NCBI GenBank assembly: GCA_937862885.1
Contig: CALMEE010000135.1
Span: 61,015-125,014 of the forward strand
Reading direction: 5' to 3'
DNA length: 64,000 nt
Source of the DNA: an uncultured Planctomycetaceae bacterium
Lineage (GTDB): Bacteria > Planctomycetota > Planctomycetia > Pirellulales > Pirellulaceae
Below the pieces are notes generated by a model. It saw only the letters and a program-made list of their open reading frames with translations. It was not told the DNA's origin and did no database searches. Both the position numbers and the translations under genes were made by a program. Each line of letters opens with the position of its first letter. Position 1 is the stretch's first letter. Shown here piece by piece: positions 56,592 to 64,000 of the stretch.

Positions 56592-56689
56592 AGTGCGTAT
56601 CTCAATTTAAACAATCATGATTTACAATTTGTGCGAACGCCGATTAACTGAACCCATTGCGGCAACAGCCTGCATGGTCATCGGAATCG

Positions 56690-57679
56690 CTAACGAATCG
56701 CGGGGGCCGCGGGTACCCGCATACCTAAACGCAATCCTAACGCTTGCAGCTTATCAGCAATTTCCGCCAGCGTAGTCTCGCCGAAATTCTTGAGATCAAG
56801 CAGTTGATCTTCGGTCAGCCGGACCAATTCACGGACAGTTGCGATATTGCCATTTGCCAGGCAGTTACTTGCCCGGACGCTCAATCTCAATTCAGAAATT
56901 GGCATGTTAAGGCGACTCTCCTGCACCACATCTAATCCACTCGCTTGACGTACATGCGAAAATACACGCGGTCCAAGTTCCGAATACTGCACAAACGGGT
57001 TCAGATGTTTGCGCAAAATTTTGGAAGCTTCCACTAGCGCAAATTCAGGCGTAATCGAACCGTCAGTCCAAATTTCCAACGTCAACTTGTCATAATTTGT
57101 TCGTTGTCCAACCCGCGTTTCATCGACAGTGTACCGCACTTTAGTAACCGGGCTGTAAACGGCGTCGACCGGGATAATCCCGATTTCATGATCGTGCGGA
57201 CTATGTTCGCTGGCAGGAATGTAACCACGTCCATTTTCGACCACCATCTCCATCATGAAATGCTTATCAACAGTTAATTCAGCTAACTTATGCTGCGGAT
57301 TAATGATTTTTACTTCGCCACCAGTTTGAATATCGGCACCCGTAATCGGACCAGCCGTATTCTTTTCGACGATGATAATCTTCATCTGATCGGTCAAGTT
57401 CTTGACGACCAATGACTTGACATTCAAAACGATGTCTGTCACATCCTCCATTACGCCATCGATGGTCGTAAACTCATGATTAGCTCCGCGGAATTTGACT
57501 TGCGTCACCGCGCTCCCTTCCAAACTCGACAACAATATTCGACGCAGGCTGTTTCCAATCGTTGTTCCAAAACCTCTTTCAAAAGGCTCCGCAACAAATT
57601 TTCCATACGTCGAAGTTAATGTTGCTTGATCGCACTGAACTATATTTGGCAACTCCAAGCCACGCCAACGGATATGCAT
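56690..57679 (-). CDS. rpoA: RNA polymerase alpha subunit
   Basis: 329 aa, normal length. N-terminal assembly domain: [40 protein letters not shown] and [15 protein letters not shown]. Then the linker and the C-terminal DNA- and activator-binding domain: [40 protein letters not shown] and [15 protein letters not shown]. Part of the operon with rpsM and rpsK upstream and rplQ downstream. The rpsD gene that normally lies between rpsK and rpoA is absent; the gap here is about 175 bases and no hidden frame for S4 is visible. Confidence 0.98.
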   Translation of the reverse strand: MHIRWRGLELPNIVQCDQATLTSTYGKFVAEPFERGFGTTIGNSLRRILLSSLEGSAVTQVKFRGANHEFTTIDGVMEDVTDIVLNVKSLVVKNLTDQMKIIIVEKNTAGPITGADIQTGGEVKIINPQHKLAELTVDKHFMMEMVVENGRGYIPASEHSPHDHEIGIIPVDAVYSPVTKVRYTVDETRVGQRTNYDKLTLEIWTDGSITPEFALVEASKILRKHLNPFVQYSELGPRVFSHVRQASGLDVVQESRLNMPISELRLSVRASNCLANGNIATVRELVRLTEDQLLDLKNFGETTLAEIADKLQALGLRLGMRVPAAPAIR

Positions 57680-57854
57680 CGATGATCTCCAGAAATAAAT
57701 GAAATCCCAAGGACTCTGTTATTTTTCAAATGTTGCGGTCATACATCGTCTCGTACACGACGATGGAAATTGCGCTCTTGGCCGAGTTAGGCGAACAACA
57801 ATCGATCGGTGAATCGCGCAAACACTAAATTACGCCGCGTCGTCGTTGTAAATA

Positions 57855-58235
57855 CTAAACGCGTCTCTTCTTTCGCGGACGGCAACCATTGTGTGGGATC
57901 GGCGTGCAGTCTTCAATCGACTTCACATTCAGCCCGGCAGCCTGCAACGCCGTAATTGCACTCTCGCGTCCGCTCCCAGGCCCTTTCACCTTAACGTCCA
58001 CATCCCTCATTCCGGACTTAATCGCCTTTTCAGCGGCATTTTGCCCTGCCATTTGGCCAGCAAATGGCGTGCTCTTTCGACTTCCTTTGAACCCGCAAAG
58101 TCCCGCACTTGCCCAGCAAATCGTGTCACCTTTGGTGTCGGTTATTGTCACCGTCGTGTTGTTAAACGTAGCCCGTACGTGTGCAACACCAACCGACACA
58201 TTTCGTTTTACTTTTTTCTTCTTTGCAATTGCCAT
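57855..58235 (-). CDS. rpsK: Ribosomal protein S11
   Basis: 126 aa, normal length. Conserved blocks: [71 protein letters not shown] and the final [19 protein letters not shown]11 lies on the platform of the 30S subunit near the E site. Rich in Lys at the start ([11 protein letters not shown]). Separated from rpsM by about 120 bases and from rpoA by about 175 bases, so the operon is looser than in Escherichia coli. Confidence 0.98.
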   Translation of the reverse strand: MAIAKKKKVKRNVSVGVAHVRATFNNTTVTITDTKGDTICWASAGLCGFKGSRKSTPFAGQMAGQNAAEKAIKSGMRDVDVKVKGPGSGRESAITALQAAGLNVKSIEDCTPIPHNGCRPRKKRRV

Positions 58236-58356
58236 GTTTAAATGTTTTAATTTGAAGTTACTGTCTCTTGACGCATCTTATACACAGACCTGACTCGACG
58301 AACATCATCGTTTCCGATACTACTCGTAGCCCAAGGCATGCCAGTCTGTGCCAAAC

Positions 58357-58740
58357 TTATTTCAGGTCCTTTACACCCTTCTTGCCCGCAACGGTTTTCT
58401 TTGGTCCCTTACGAGTCCGAGCATTCGTCTTGGTTCGTTGACCTCGCACCGGCAATCCTAAACGGTGCCTAATTCCACGATAACATTTTATTTCACGCAA
58501 TCGACCGATCGCCTGCTGCACCTGACGACGCAAAGGGCCTTCGACCGTGTAATCGCTCTCCAGAATCGTCGCCAAGCGACTCAACTCATCGTCCTTCAAA
58601 TCGCGAGCCTGTTTGTCCGGATCAACCTCAGCTTTGCGACACAAATCGCGCGCGGTCTTGGGTCCCACCCCATAAAGATAGGTCAAGGACACAACGGTCT
58701 TCCGATCATTTGGAATATCCACACCGAGCAATCGCGGCAT
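58357..58740 (-). CDS. rpsM: Ribosomal protein S13
   Basis: 127 aa, normal length. MPRLLGVDIPNDRKTVVSLT, YLYGVGPKTARDLCRKAEVD, EGPLRRQVQQAIGRLREIKC, YRGIRHRLGLPVRGQRTKTN and ARTRKGPKKTVAGKKG. S13 sits in the head of the 30S subunit and contacts the P-site tRNA. It is first of the operon. The rpmJ (L36) gene that usually precedes it is not visible in the 350 bases upstream. Confidence 0.98.
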   Translation of the reverse strand: MPRLLGVDIPNDRKTVVSLTYLYGVGPKTARDLCRKAEVDPDKQARDLKDDELSRLATILESDYTVEGPLRRQVQQAIGRLREIKCYRGIRHRLGLPVRGQRTKTNARTRKGPKKTVAGKKGVKDLK

Positions 58741-60082
58741 GCAACCTCTCCTTAAAATCTAAACATTCTTGGTTACTTCGCACTATTCTTTCACGGAGTC
58801 CACGCGTGCCAAAAATTTCTCTTGGCGGCGAACTCAAAAACTCTGCGAAATACACTTTTCTAAAACAAAAAACAAAATTGCGTTAAGCAACGAAATAGAA
58901 TCCCTAAACTTAAACGCTGCAATTCATTACGTTCTTGGATTCGCAGGCAGCATCCGGGATGCTATCGCGTGGTTTGCCAATTTCTTCTCTGATCAAAAAC
59001 TGGATTCTTGGCCAGAAAACCCGCTATCCCAAAACTATGCGGCACTTTGACACTAGAACCGGGTGTCCAAGCCGGAAGGGCAAAGCTTGAGCAAAGTATC
59101 TTACCAATCCCTTGCTGACTACTTGAAAACGTGTTCTGTTTGTTAAGCTGCTTCCGTTTTGCTTAAATACCGTTGCTCAACGGTACGAAACAAACTCAAG
59201 AACTGAGTCAACGACTGCCAAACACAGCGGACGTCAAATTAACCTTGACGTTGCTTGTGTCTGGGATTCGTACAGACAACAAAAACGGTCCCTCGTCGAC
59301 GGACAATTTTGCAGTTTTCACATACTTTCTTCACACTTGCGCGGACTTTCATCGCTCGGCCTACTTCCGTTTATCCTTAAATTACAACGTTCTTTAAAAT
59401 TATCATGCCGCGGGAGAACCAATTCACGGCACCCCGCTCAAAACTGCCCATGCGCGCAGCTTGATCTCTAGCATTGGGAGGAGACGTAAATATAGTGTAA
59501 ATTGGCCGAATTCATCAAGTGGCGAATCTCTTTTTTTTATTTTTTGCACAAAAATTTCGCAAAATCTCGTCGTTTTCTCCCTCGACTTCTCCTTCGACGA
59601 ACTCGACGCAAAATGGCTCTTCAGCCCTAACTTTGCATACGGATCGGCTGAGCATCAAAGCGGTTTGATGCGATTATAGTCAGTTTTCGTTGTCATTTTC
59701 CGCCATGTACTCGCCAAGATCAAAATCGGCTACCTTTTCAACGCTTGTCTATTCCACCATAGAACGAAACACGCCGAATCGACGAATTATTGTCCTCAAA
59801 AGAATTTGCATCGACCCAATAGGATCTCCAATACTTTCGATAAGCGATCAACACATTCGAAAAGGCTGTTTGAAAGATCATTGTTGCCCCTTTTGTTAAT
59901 TAGATTTTGGTGATTCATGAACACGTCGGACAAAATCGCACGCACTTGTCGTCCGCTTTCTGGTATAAAGCCATGCAACCATCACATCTTGCGGAAGCAT
60001 GTGACGACTTGCAATGATGGATAATTCTTGGGTGACTTTGCAAATATCTTACCCCCGCCTGGAGGCTTAGAACCGATCACCA
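58741..60082. other. Long A+T-rich gap between the ribosomal operon and the S41 protease
   Basis: About 1.3 kb. It includes the promoter of the rpsM operon and the leader of the protease gene. A T-rich run (nine or more Ts with short interruptions near 59530-59545) and several weak frames exist. I see no gene, tRNA or 5S/SRP-like RNA. Confidence 0.4.
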
Positions 60083-61573
60083 ATGCCGATCCGAAACATT
60101 TACACAATTCTACTGGCGTTGTTATTGAGCGTGCTTTGTTACCTCACTTCGTCCAAAAACCGTTATGCCGGAGTGTTTTCTGAGGCAATGCAAATTGTTG
60201 AGCGAGAGGCTTTGGTCCAAGTCCCACGTCGTGAGATTTTTCGCGCGGCGATGGACGGCATGTTGAAATCATTGGATCCGAATTCACAGTTTATTGCGGA
60301 TGACCAGTATCAACAATTGAACGAAGACATCAATCAGGAGTTTGGCGGCGTGGGTCTGCAGATTCGAGTGGACAGCCAGACTGACGAACTAACGGCAGTT
60401 CGCGCGATACCGGCAACACCAGCGGCGGCAGCTGGACTTCTGCGGGGTGATGTCATTGTCGAAATTAACGGCAAGTCTACTCGGGGAATGTCATCCTCGG
60501 CAGCCGTCACCCTAATACGCGGTCCGATTGGGTCCACAGTAAACCTGCTCGTAAAACGTGGCCAAGATGATCCATTCGAAGTCTCCTTGACTCGTGCCAG
60601 AATTCCCGTCGATTCCGTTGCCGGTGACACCCGCAAGGACGATGGCGAATGGAACTTCTTTCTCGAATCACATCCTCATATCGGCTACATTCGACTTGAG
60701 AAATTTGGTGAACGATCCGTGGAAGAAATGAAGCGGGCTCTAAAACAAGTCAACGACAAAGCGGCGCTGATCTTTGACCTGCGGTCGAATCTTGGCGGAT
60801 TGCTCTCCGGCTCAATTGAAATCGCAGATATGTTCTTGCCGCCAAATCGACTCATCGTCTCCATCAAAGGACGAGGAGAAACAGTGCTTGAACGGCACCA
60901 CACTGTCAACGAACCTCTATTCAGACCCGAAATTCCGCTGGTCGTCTTGGTCAACCGTCACTCAGCGAGCGCCAGCGAAATCGTGGCCGCATGCTTACAA
61001 GATCATGAAAGAGCAATCATCATTGGCGAAAGATCTTACGGCAAGGGAACTGTCCAAAATCTGATTCCACTCGAATTTGGCAGAAGTTATATCAAACTGA
61101 CCGTAGCAAGCTATTGGCGACCAAGCAATAAGAACATTGATCGTACGCTCTTCTATAAAATGCGTGCCGAGGATATGGACAACGGGGAATGGGGTGTTTC
61201 CCCAGACCCTGGTTTTGAATGTGAATTGTCAGCTATGGACTCGGCCTTGATTCGTGCCGCTCGAATGCTGCGTGATACCGATCCGAATCGCACTGATCTG
61301 ATCAGCGTCCAGCAAATCGACAACTCTGATGGTGGCGATGATGCGCCAGGCCGCCTCGATGATCACGAGTTGCCACTCCTGTCGGACGAGCCGCCACACA
61401 GTAGTAACACACCCGATATGCATCCGTTGCAGGAAAATCTGGAGAGTTACGATGAGGAGGAAGTCATCATCGATTCGACACGCGAAGTTCCTCGCTGGGA
61501 GGACATTGACATCCCGATACTCAAAGCAATTGAATATCTTGAAAAGCAATTGACGAACAAAAATGCAGCATAA
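60083..61573 (+). CDS. ctpA: CtpA-type S41 peptidase
   Basis: 496 aa. An N-terminal membrane segment (IYTILLALLLSVLCYLT) is followed by a helical cap (EIFRAAMDGMLKSLDPNSQF), the PDZ domain (about 85-165: FGGVGLQIRVDSQTD, GLLRGDVIVEINGKST) and the S41 domain. The catalytic dyad is Ser in NRHSASASEIVAACLQ (near 296) and Lys in GERSYGKGTVQNL (near 320). The last 80 residues are acidic and disordered. Function: cutting periplasmic proteins at their C-terminal part. Start uncertain: GGAGG lies at 60061-60065, rather far from the ATG at 60083. Confidence 0.94.
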   Translation: MPIRNIYTILLALLLSVLCYLTSSKNRYAGVFSEAMQIVEREALVQVPRREIFRAAMDGMLKSLDPNSQFIADDQYQQLNEDINQEFGGVGLQIRVDSQTDELTAVRAIPATPAAAAGLLRGDVIVEINGKSTRGMSSSAAVTLIRGPIGSTVNLLVKRGQDDPFEVSLTRARIPVDSVAGDTRKDDGEWNFFLESHPHIGYIRLEKFGERSVEEMKRALKQVNDKAALIFDLRSNLGGLLSGSIEIADMFLPPNRLIVSIKGRGETVLERHHTVNEPLFRPEIPLVVLVNRHSASASEIVAACLQDHERAIIIGERSYGKGTVQNLIPLEFGRSYIKLTVASYWRPSNKNIDRTLFYKMRAEDMDNGEWGVSPDPGFECELSAMDSALIRAARMLRDTDPNRTDLISVQQIDNSDGGDDAPGRLDDHELPLLSDEPPHSSNTPDMHPLQENLESYDEEEVIIDSTREVPRWEDIDIPILKAIEYLEKQLTNKNAA

Positions 61574-61661
61574 AGCACCATAAGCCGCCGACACACAGTC
61601 ATCTTTGAAAGCTACGCATCACGTATAAACACGCAAAGAACACACACACAAAGTACACAAC

Positions 61662-61681
61662 ACACAAAGGACATGCATTTT
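61662..61681. repeat. Direct repeat, copy 1 of 2
   Basis: The 20 bases ACACAAAGGACATGCATTTT occur here and again at 63760-63779. Beyond them the copies differ by one base and then share TTTT. The sequence contains an AAAGGAC-ATG start-site-like arrangement. Confidence 0.7.
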
Positions 61682-61719
61682 GTTTTACCCAAAATCGATT
61701 GTCTGTTGCTAGTGGCAGT

Positions 61720-61875
61720 ATGGCAGCAAGGAATCTGGTGCCCAAATTTCGAAAGTTGTTTTGGAAACAATTCCCCAAAGAACAATTGCGTGATTTGCTA
61801 GTAGCCAACGACTCCAAACTGGTCGCTGACGCATTGGCGAGCTTGAAATCACATCGAGCTGTTGAAGTATTATAA
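61720..61875 (+). CDS. Possible small protein, 51 aa
   Basis: An ATG frame with composition like real protein: MAARNLVPKFRKLFWKQFPK followed by EQLRDLLVANDSKLVADALA and SLKSHRAVEVL. No clear ribosome-binding site. It might be a fragment of a longer gene. I recognise no family. Confidence 0.3.
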   Translation: MAARNLVPKFRKLFWKQFPKEQLRDLLVANDSKLVADALASLKSHRAVEVL

Positions 61876-62073
61876 GGCTTTGAAGCACCTTTGCGGATTT
61901 CCGTCGTGCGTAGGCTCTGCGACATCATAATTCTGAACGAACAGTTCGATTCGCATATCGAACGCGTACTCCTTGCCAAAATTAAAACTGTAGCCGTGAG
62001 CCGTTTGGCAAAGGGACATGGGCGATAGCACTTTTTCGAGCAAATGAAAAAGTCGTTGATCGAGTTGTCGCAT
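61870..62073 (-). CDS. Possible small protein, 67 aa
   Basis: An AAAGGG lies about 7 bases before the ATG. The sequence MRQLDQRLFHLLEKVLSPMS followed by NFGKEYAFDMRIELFVQNYD looks protein-like. It overlaps the preceding plus-strand frame by six bases. No recognised family. Confidence 0.35.
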   Translation of the reverse strand: MRQLDQRLFHLLEKVLSPMSLCQTAHGYSFNFGKEYAFDMRIELFVQNYDVAEPTHDGNPQRCFKAL

Positions 62074-62249
62074 GCATCGCCCTTTCAGCGGGCAAGCTGC
62101 TGTTAAACGAATTGTGAGAGACTTTATGGGTTACGCGGACGGAACAAGTTCGAGCACGTACGGTATTGAGCTATCTTTTGGACAAGAGAAAATTACCTGC
62201 CGCATAGACTTGTTCGATTGAGTATCGAGTGCAATTCTACACATGGCGT

Positions 62250-62645
62250 TCAGCGATAAACTTGGTCTTGGGCGAATCTTAAGCATTCTGTTGCTGCTTT
62301 TTCCCAGGAACCGGTTTGCGCTGTTTTAAAAATCTTCTCGAATACCTTCCGTTCCGCCAAGCTGATCGTATCGGCCTCGATCAACTTTTGAAATCGCTCG
62401 TGGGCTGCCGCTAATCGCTGCTCATCCTTCGATGAGCAAGCGGTATAAAGTTGCCGCATGAGCTTATCGGCCTCCAGATGTGTCACTTTTGGATACAGTG
62501 ACAAACGGGGCATCCATAGATAGACGGCAATCCCTCCGAGGACGACAAGAGCAAGAAGAGTCCAAGCGGTCCGTTGATCAATTTTCCCGACTCGATTTCG
62601 AGAAACTGCGTTACAATGCTCGCCTTGAGGAATCTTAAAAATCAT
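62250..62645 (-). CDS. Small membrane protein coupled to the DUF1559 gene
   Basis: About 131 aa from the ATG at 62645, which overlaps the end of the preceding DUF1559 gene by 11 bases, so translation is probably coupled; the frame is open to 62660. A basic start is followed by a single span (AWTLLALVVLGGIAVYLWM), then a helical domain of about 80 residues (HLEADKLMRQLYTACSSKDE, AAAHERFQKLIEADTISLAE, EKIFKTAQTGSWEKAATECL). Topology suggests a membrane anchor with a soluble partner domain. Function unknown; an accessory to the DUF1559 protein is inferred from coupling. Confidence 0.75.
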   Translation of the reverse strand: MIFKIPQGEHCNAVSRNRVGKIDQRTAWTLLALVVLGGIAVYLWMPRLSLYPKVTHLEADKLMRQLYTACSSKDEQRLAAAHERFQKLIEADTISLAERKVFEKIFKTAQTGSWEKAATECLRFAQDQVYR

Positions 62646-63609
62646 CGTTAATGACCTCATTACCCGATATGGTTGACATCGAAGCCCAGATATTTACATC
62701 GATCGTGGTCGGGATGAACCGCACGCTACCGTCGCCAAACAAGACGTTTCCGCCAGGCCATGGAGAGTAGAGTTGACAAACGTGACACGTCGGGAAACTC
62801 GGCGGATGGATAATGCCGGGTTCGGTAGCTGACGGCCCGCTGTGAAAAAGTACGAGCGTCGCCGCTTCGTCCGGTTCCGTCAACGGAAATCGGAACGGAT
62901 CGGTAGGTCCACTAACCGCTCCCGGTACGACCCCCACCCAAGTCTTTTCACTGATCGTCGTGTGTTCCCCCACGAATACGGTACTGGAAGTGCCGTCGGT
63001 AATGTCCCGAATTCTGACTCGTGAATTACGATAGAAGGGCCCAGTCGCGATCGAGCGCCATTCGCCTTGGATGGGCGCTTGATCGTATCCCCAAGGTTCG
63101 TCTTGTCCAGCATTCGCAACGTAGTGGGAACGCCCGAAGACGGCCAATACGTTGCCTACATCGTCCACGATATTTACAGGGCCTTCGGAGTCAGGTGCTC
63201 CTGGACATAGAAAAGTAGGAATTGTAGTTTGGACAATCGCGGCATTGTCAGGATGCCAGCAAGGAAAATTCAGATTCAGTTGGTCGTAGACGATGTTGCC
63301 TTCCATGAACGGCAGTATGTATGCCCCCCATGCCCAGCCCGGCGGACCGTCCCAGGAATTCGGGTCCATGTCGGGATGCGGAACAACGCTCGTATAGCCG
63401 GGTGGGAAGCGTCTCAACGCCGATTCGTAGTTGTGCATCGCAAACCCGATTTGCTTTAGGTTATTCACACTTGAAATCCGTTGCGCTGCCGATCGAACTT
63501 GTTGTACCGCAGGCATCAGTAGGGCCGACAAAATTCCGATGGCGGCGATAACCACCAACAACTCGATTAACGTAAATGCGTTTCGTGGATTAGACTTGCG
63601 GGTGAGCAA
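62635..63609 (-). CDS. DUF1559 protein with prepilin-type N-terminus
   Basis: 324 aa from a TTG codon; AAAAGGA lies about 8 bases upstream, which supports it. Prepilin-like start [20 protein letters not shown], then VQQVRSAAQRISSVNNLKQI. DUF1559 body: YESALRRFPPGYTS, FLCPGAPDSEG, IRDITDGTSSTVFVGEHTTI, the NVLFGDGSVRFIPTTI block and the closing SMSTISGNEVINDDF. A probable pseudopilin or surface protein. It is translationally coupled to the small membrane protein downstream, unlike the DUF1559 gene at 23-24 kb. Confidence 0.95.
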   Translation of the reverse strand: MLTRKSNPRNAFTLIELLVVIAAIGILSALLMPAVQQVRSAAQRISSVNNLKQIGFAMHNYESALRRFPPGYTSVVPHPDMDPNSWDGPPGWAWGAYILPFMEGNIVYDQLNLNFPCWHPDNAAIVQTTIPTFLCPGAPDSEGPVNIVDDVGNVLAVFGRSHYVANAGQDEPWGYDQAPIQGEWRSIATGPFYRNSRVRIRDITDGTSSTVFVGEHTTISEKTWVGVVPGAVSGPTDPFRFPLTEPDEAATLVLFHSGPSATEPGIIHPPSFPTCHVCQLYSPWPGGNVLFGDGSVRFIPTTIDVNIWASMSTISGNEVINDDF

Positions 63610-63870
63610 TTTGAATTCCTTTTGTTTGCGGACAGTAAAAACTAAAAAATGTAGCTACGGCTACACGTGAAGTTTAGCAACAGCTACAATTGATGTCAAT
63701 ACATTGGCGGGGATGGCGTGCCCTCATTTTCTGAACCAATGGTTGTGCGACAACACACAACACAAAGGACATGCATTTTATTTTGCCTGTTGCGCAATGT
63801 TCGTACAGGTAAAGCTCTGGCATTTGCGATTCAGCGAATCAATATTTTGACTTCAAAGGGAGGTTTCCCC
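63610..63870. other. Right-edge intergenic stretch with repeat copy 2
   Basis: Upstream region of the DUF1559 gene and of a possible plus-strand small gene. Contains the second copy of the 20-base direct repeat at 63760-63779. Confidence 0.35.
63760..63779. repeat. Direct repeat, copy 2 of 2
   Basis: Second copy of the 20-base element seen at 61662-61681, in the same orientation, about 2.1 kb away. The interval between the copies contains the DUF1559 gene and its coupled partner. Confidence 0.7.
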
Positions 63871-63987
63871 ATGGTAAGCCGGGCATGGCACAGAATCGTA
63901 TCAGGTTTCACGCAGCATTTCAGGACAAGCGAGTCCTTAAGAACGGCTCGCAAACGACCATGCGAGTCCAACACAGTGCAGGAATGA
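63871..63987 (+). CDS. Small ORF at the right edge, 38 aa
   Basis: AAAGGGAGG lies about 8 bases before the ATG, an unusually strong ribosome-binding site. The product is short and basic (MVSRAWHRIVSGFTQHFRTS, then ESLRTARKRPCESNTVQE) and ends in TGA. It resembles the N-terminal leader of large planctomycete surface proteins, which start with a basic segment. It may be the start of a truncated or frameshifted gene continuing outside the window. Confidence 0.4.
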   Translation: MVSRAWHRIVSGFTQHFRTSESLRTARKRPCESNTVQE

Positions 63988-64000
63988 TCGGATCAAGAAA

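Larger units (their letters stand above)
61574..62249. other. Gap downstream of the S41 protease with two weak small frames
   Basis: About 680 bases. It begins with a C/A-rich tract of ACACA repeats at about 61630-61670 and contains two small candidate genes (61720-61875, 61870-62073), listed separately. It has one copy of the 20-base repeat also found near the right edge of the window. Confidence 0.35.

Overview
The window looks like a chromosomal segment of a planctomycete, most likely Pirellulales-like. The evidence is two DUF1559 proteins (prepilin-type N-terminus plus a C-terminal His/Asp-Gly region), a PEP-CTERM protein, DUF1080, DUF1570-type zincins, a VIT/VWA protein, a Rho with a long Gly/Arg-rich N-terminus, a split ribosomal-protein operon and many planctomycete-style lipoproteins. 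Gene density is moderate, both strands are used, and the intergenic gaps are unusually long. No phage, CRISPR array or intact insertion sequence is visible. One decayed IS1634-type transposase lies near 28-29 kb.

Layout. 0.5-8 kb: an unknown protein, a DUF2237 gene followed by a prepilin-peptidase-like gene that has lost a catalytic Asp motif, folP convergent with a LysM protein, a DUF1080 protein and ygfZ. 8.4-17.3 kb: a large lipoprotein with a cysteine-less thioredoxin-like domain, then a probable three-gene operon: P-loop NTPase, HExxH peptidase fused to a CapA-type domain, and an ABC exporter. This operon is my best candidate for an undescribed system. 17.5-21.2 kb: a tiny lipoprotein, an EboC-like TatD hydrolase coupled to a Fur-family regulator, a small conserved-looking protein and cysS. 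21.4-31.8 kb: a membrane protein, DUF1559, PEP-CTERM, a zincin, the IS remnant and a VIT/VWA protein. 32-42.5 kb: a crotonase, a degenerate hemerythrin-like protein, a lipoprotein, a class-IV aminotransferase, tRNA-Ser(GGA), rho, a thioredoxin-YHS-like protein, guanine deaminase, a selenocysteine tRNA and a DUF1570 lipoprotein. 43-55 kb: a glycosyltransferase, an MsbA-like exporter, a NifS-like cysteine desulfurase, a UvrA-family protein, a hotdog thioesterase, a CBS protein and a FabF-type ketosynthase. 55.8-58.7 kb: rpsM-rpsK-rpoA-rplQ ending in a good intrinsic terminator. 60-64 kb: a CtpA-type S41 peptidase and a second DUF1559 gene coupled to a small membrane protein.

Functional themes. 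Housekeeping: transcription (rpoA, rho), translation (S13, S11, L17, CysS, two tRNAs), folate (folP), fatty-acid synthesis, Fe-S/sulfur transfer (NifS-like, YgfZ) and DNA repair (UvrA family). Envelope: two ABC exporters, a glycosyltransferase, a LysM protein, several lipoproteins, zincins and a periplasmic protease. The tRNA-Sec shows that the organism decodes UGA as selenocysteine, so UGA-interrupted frames in the genome deserve checking.
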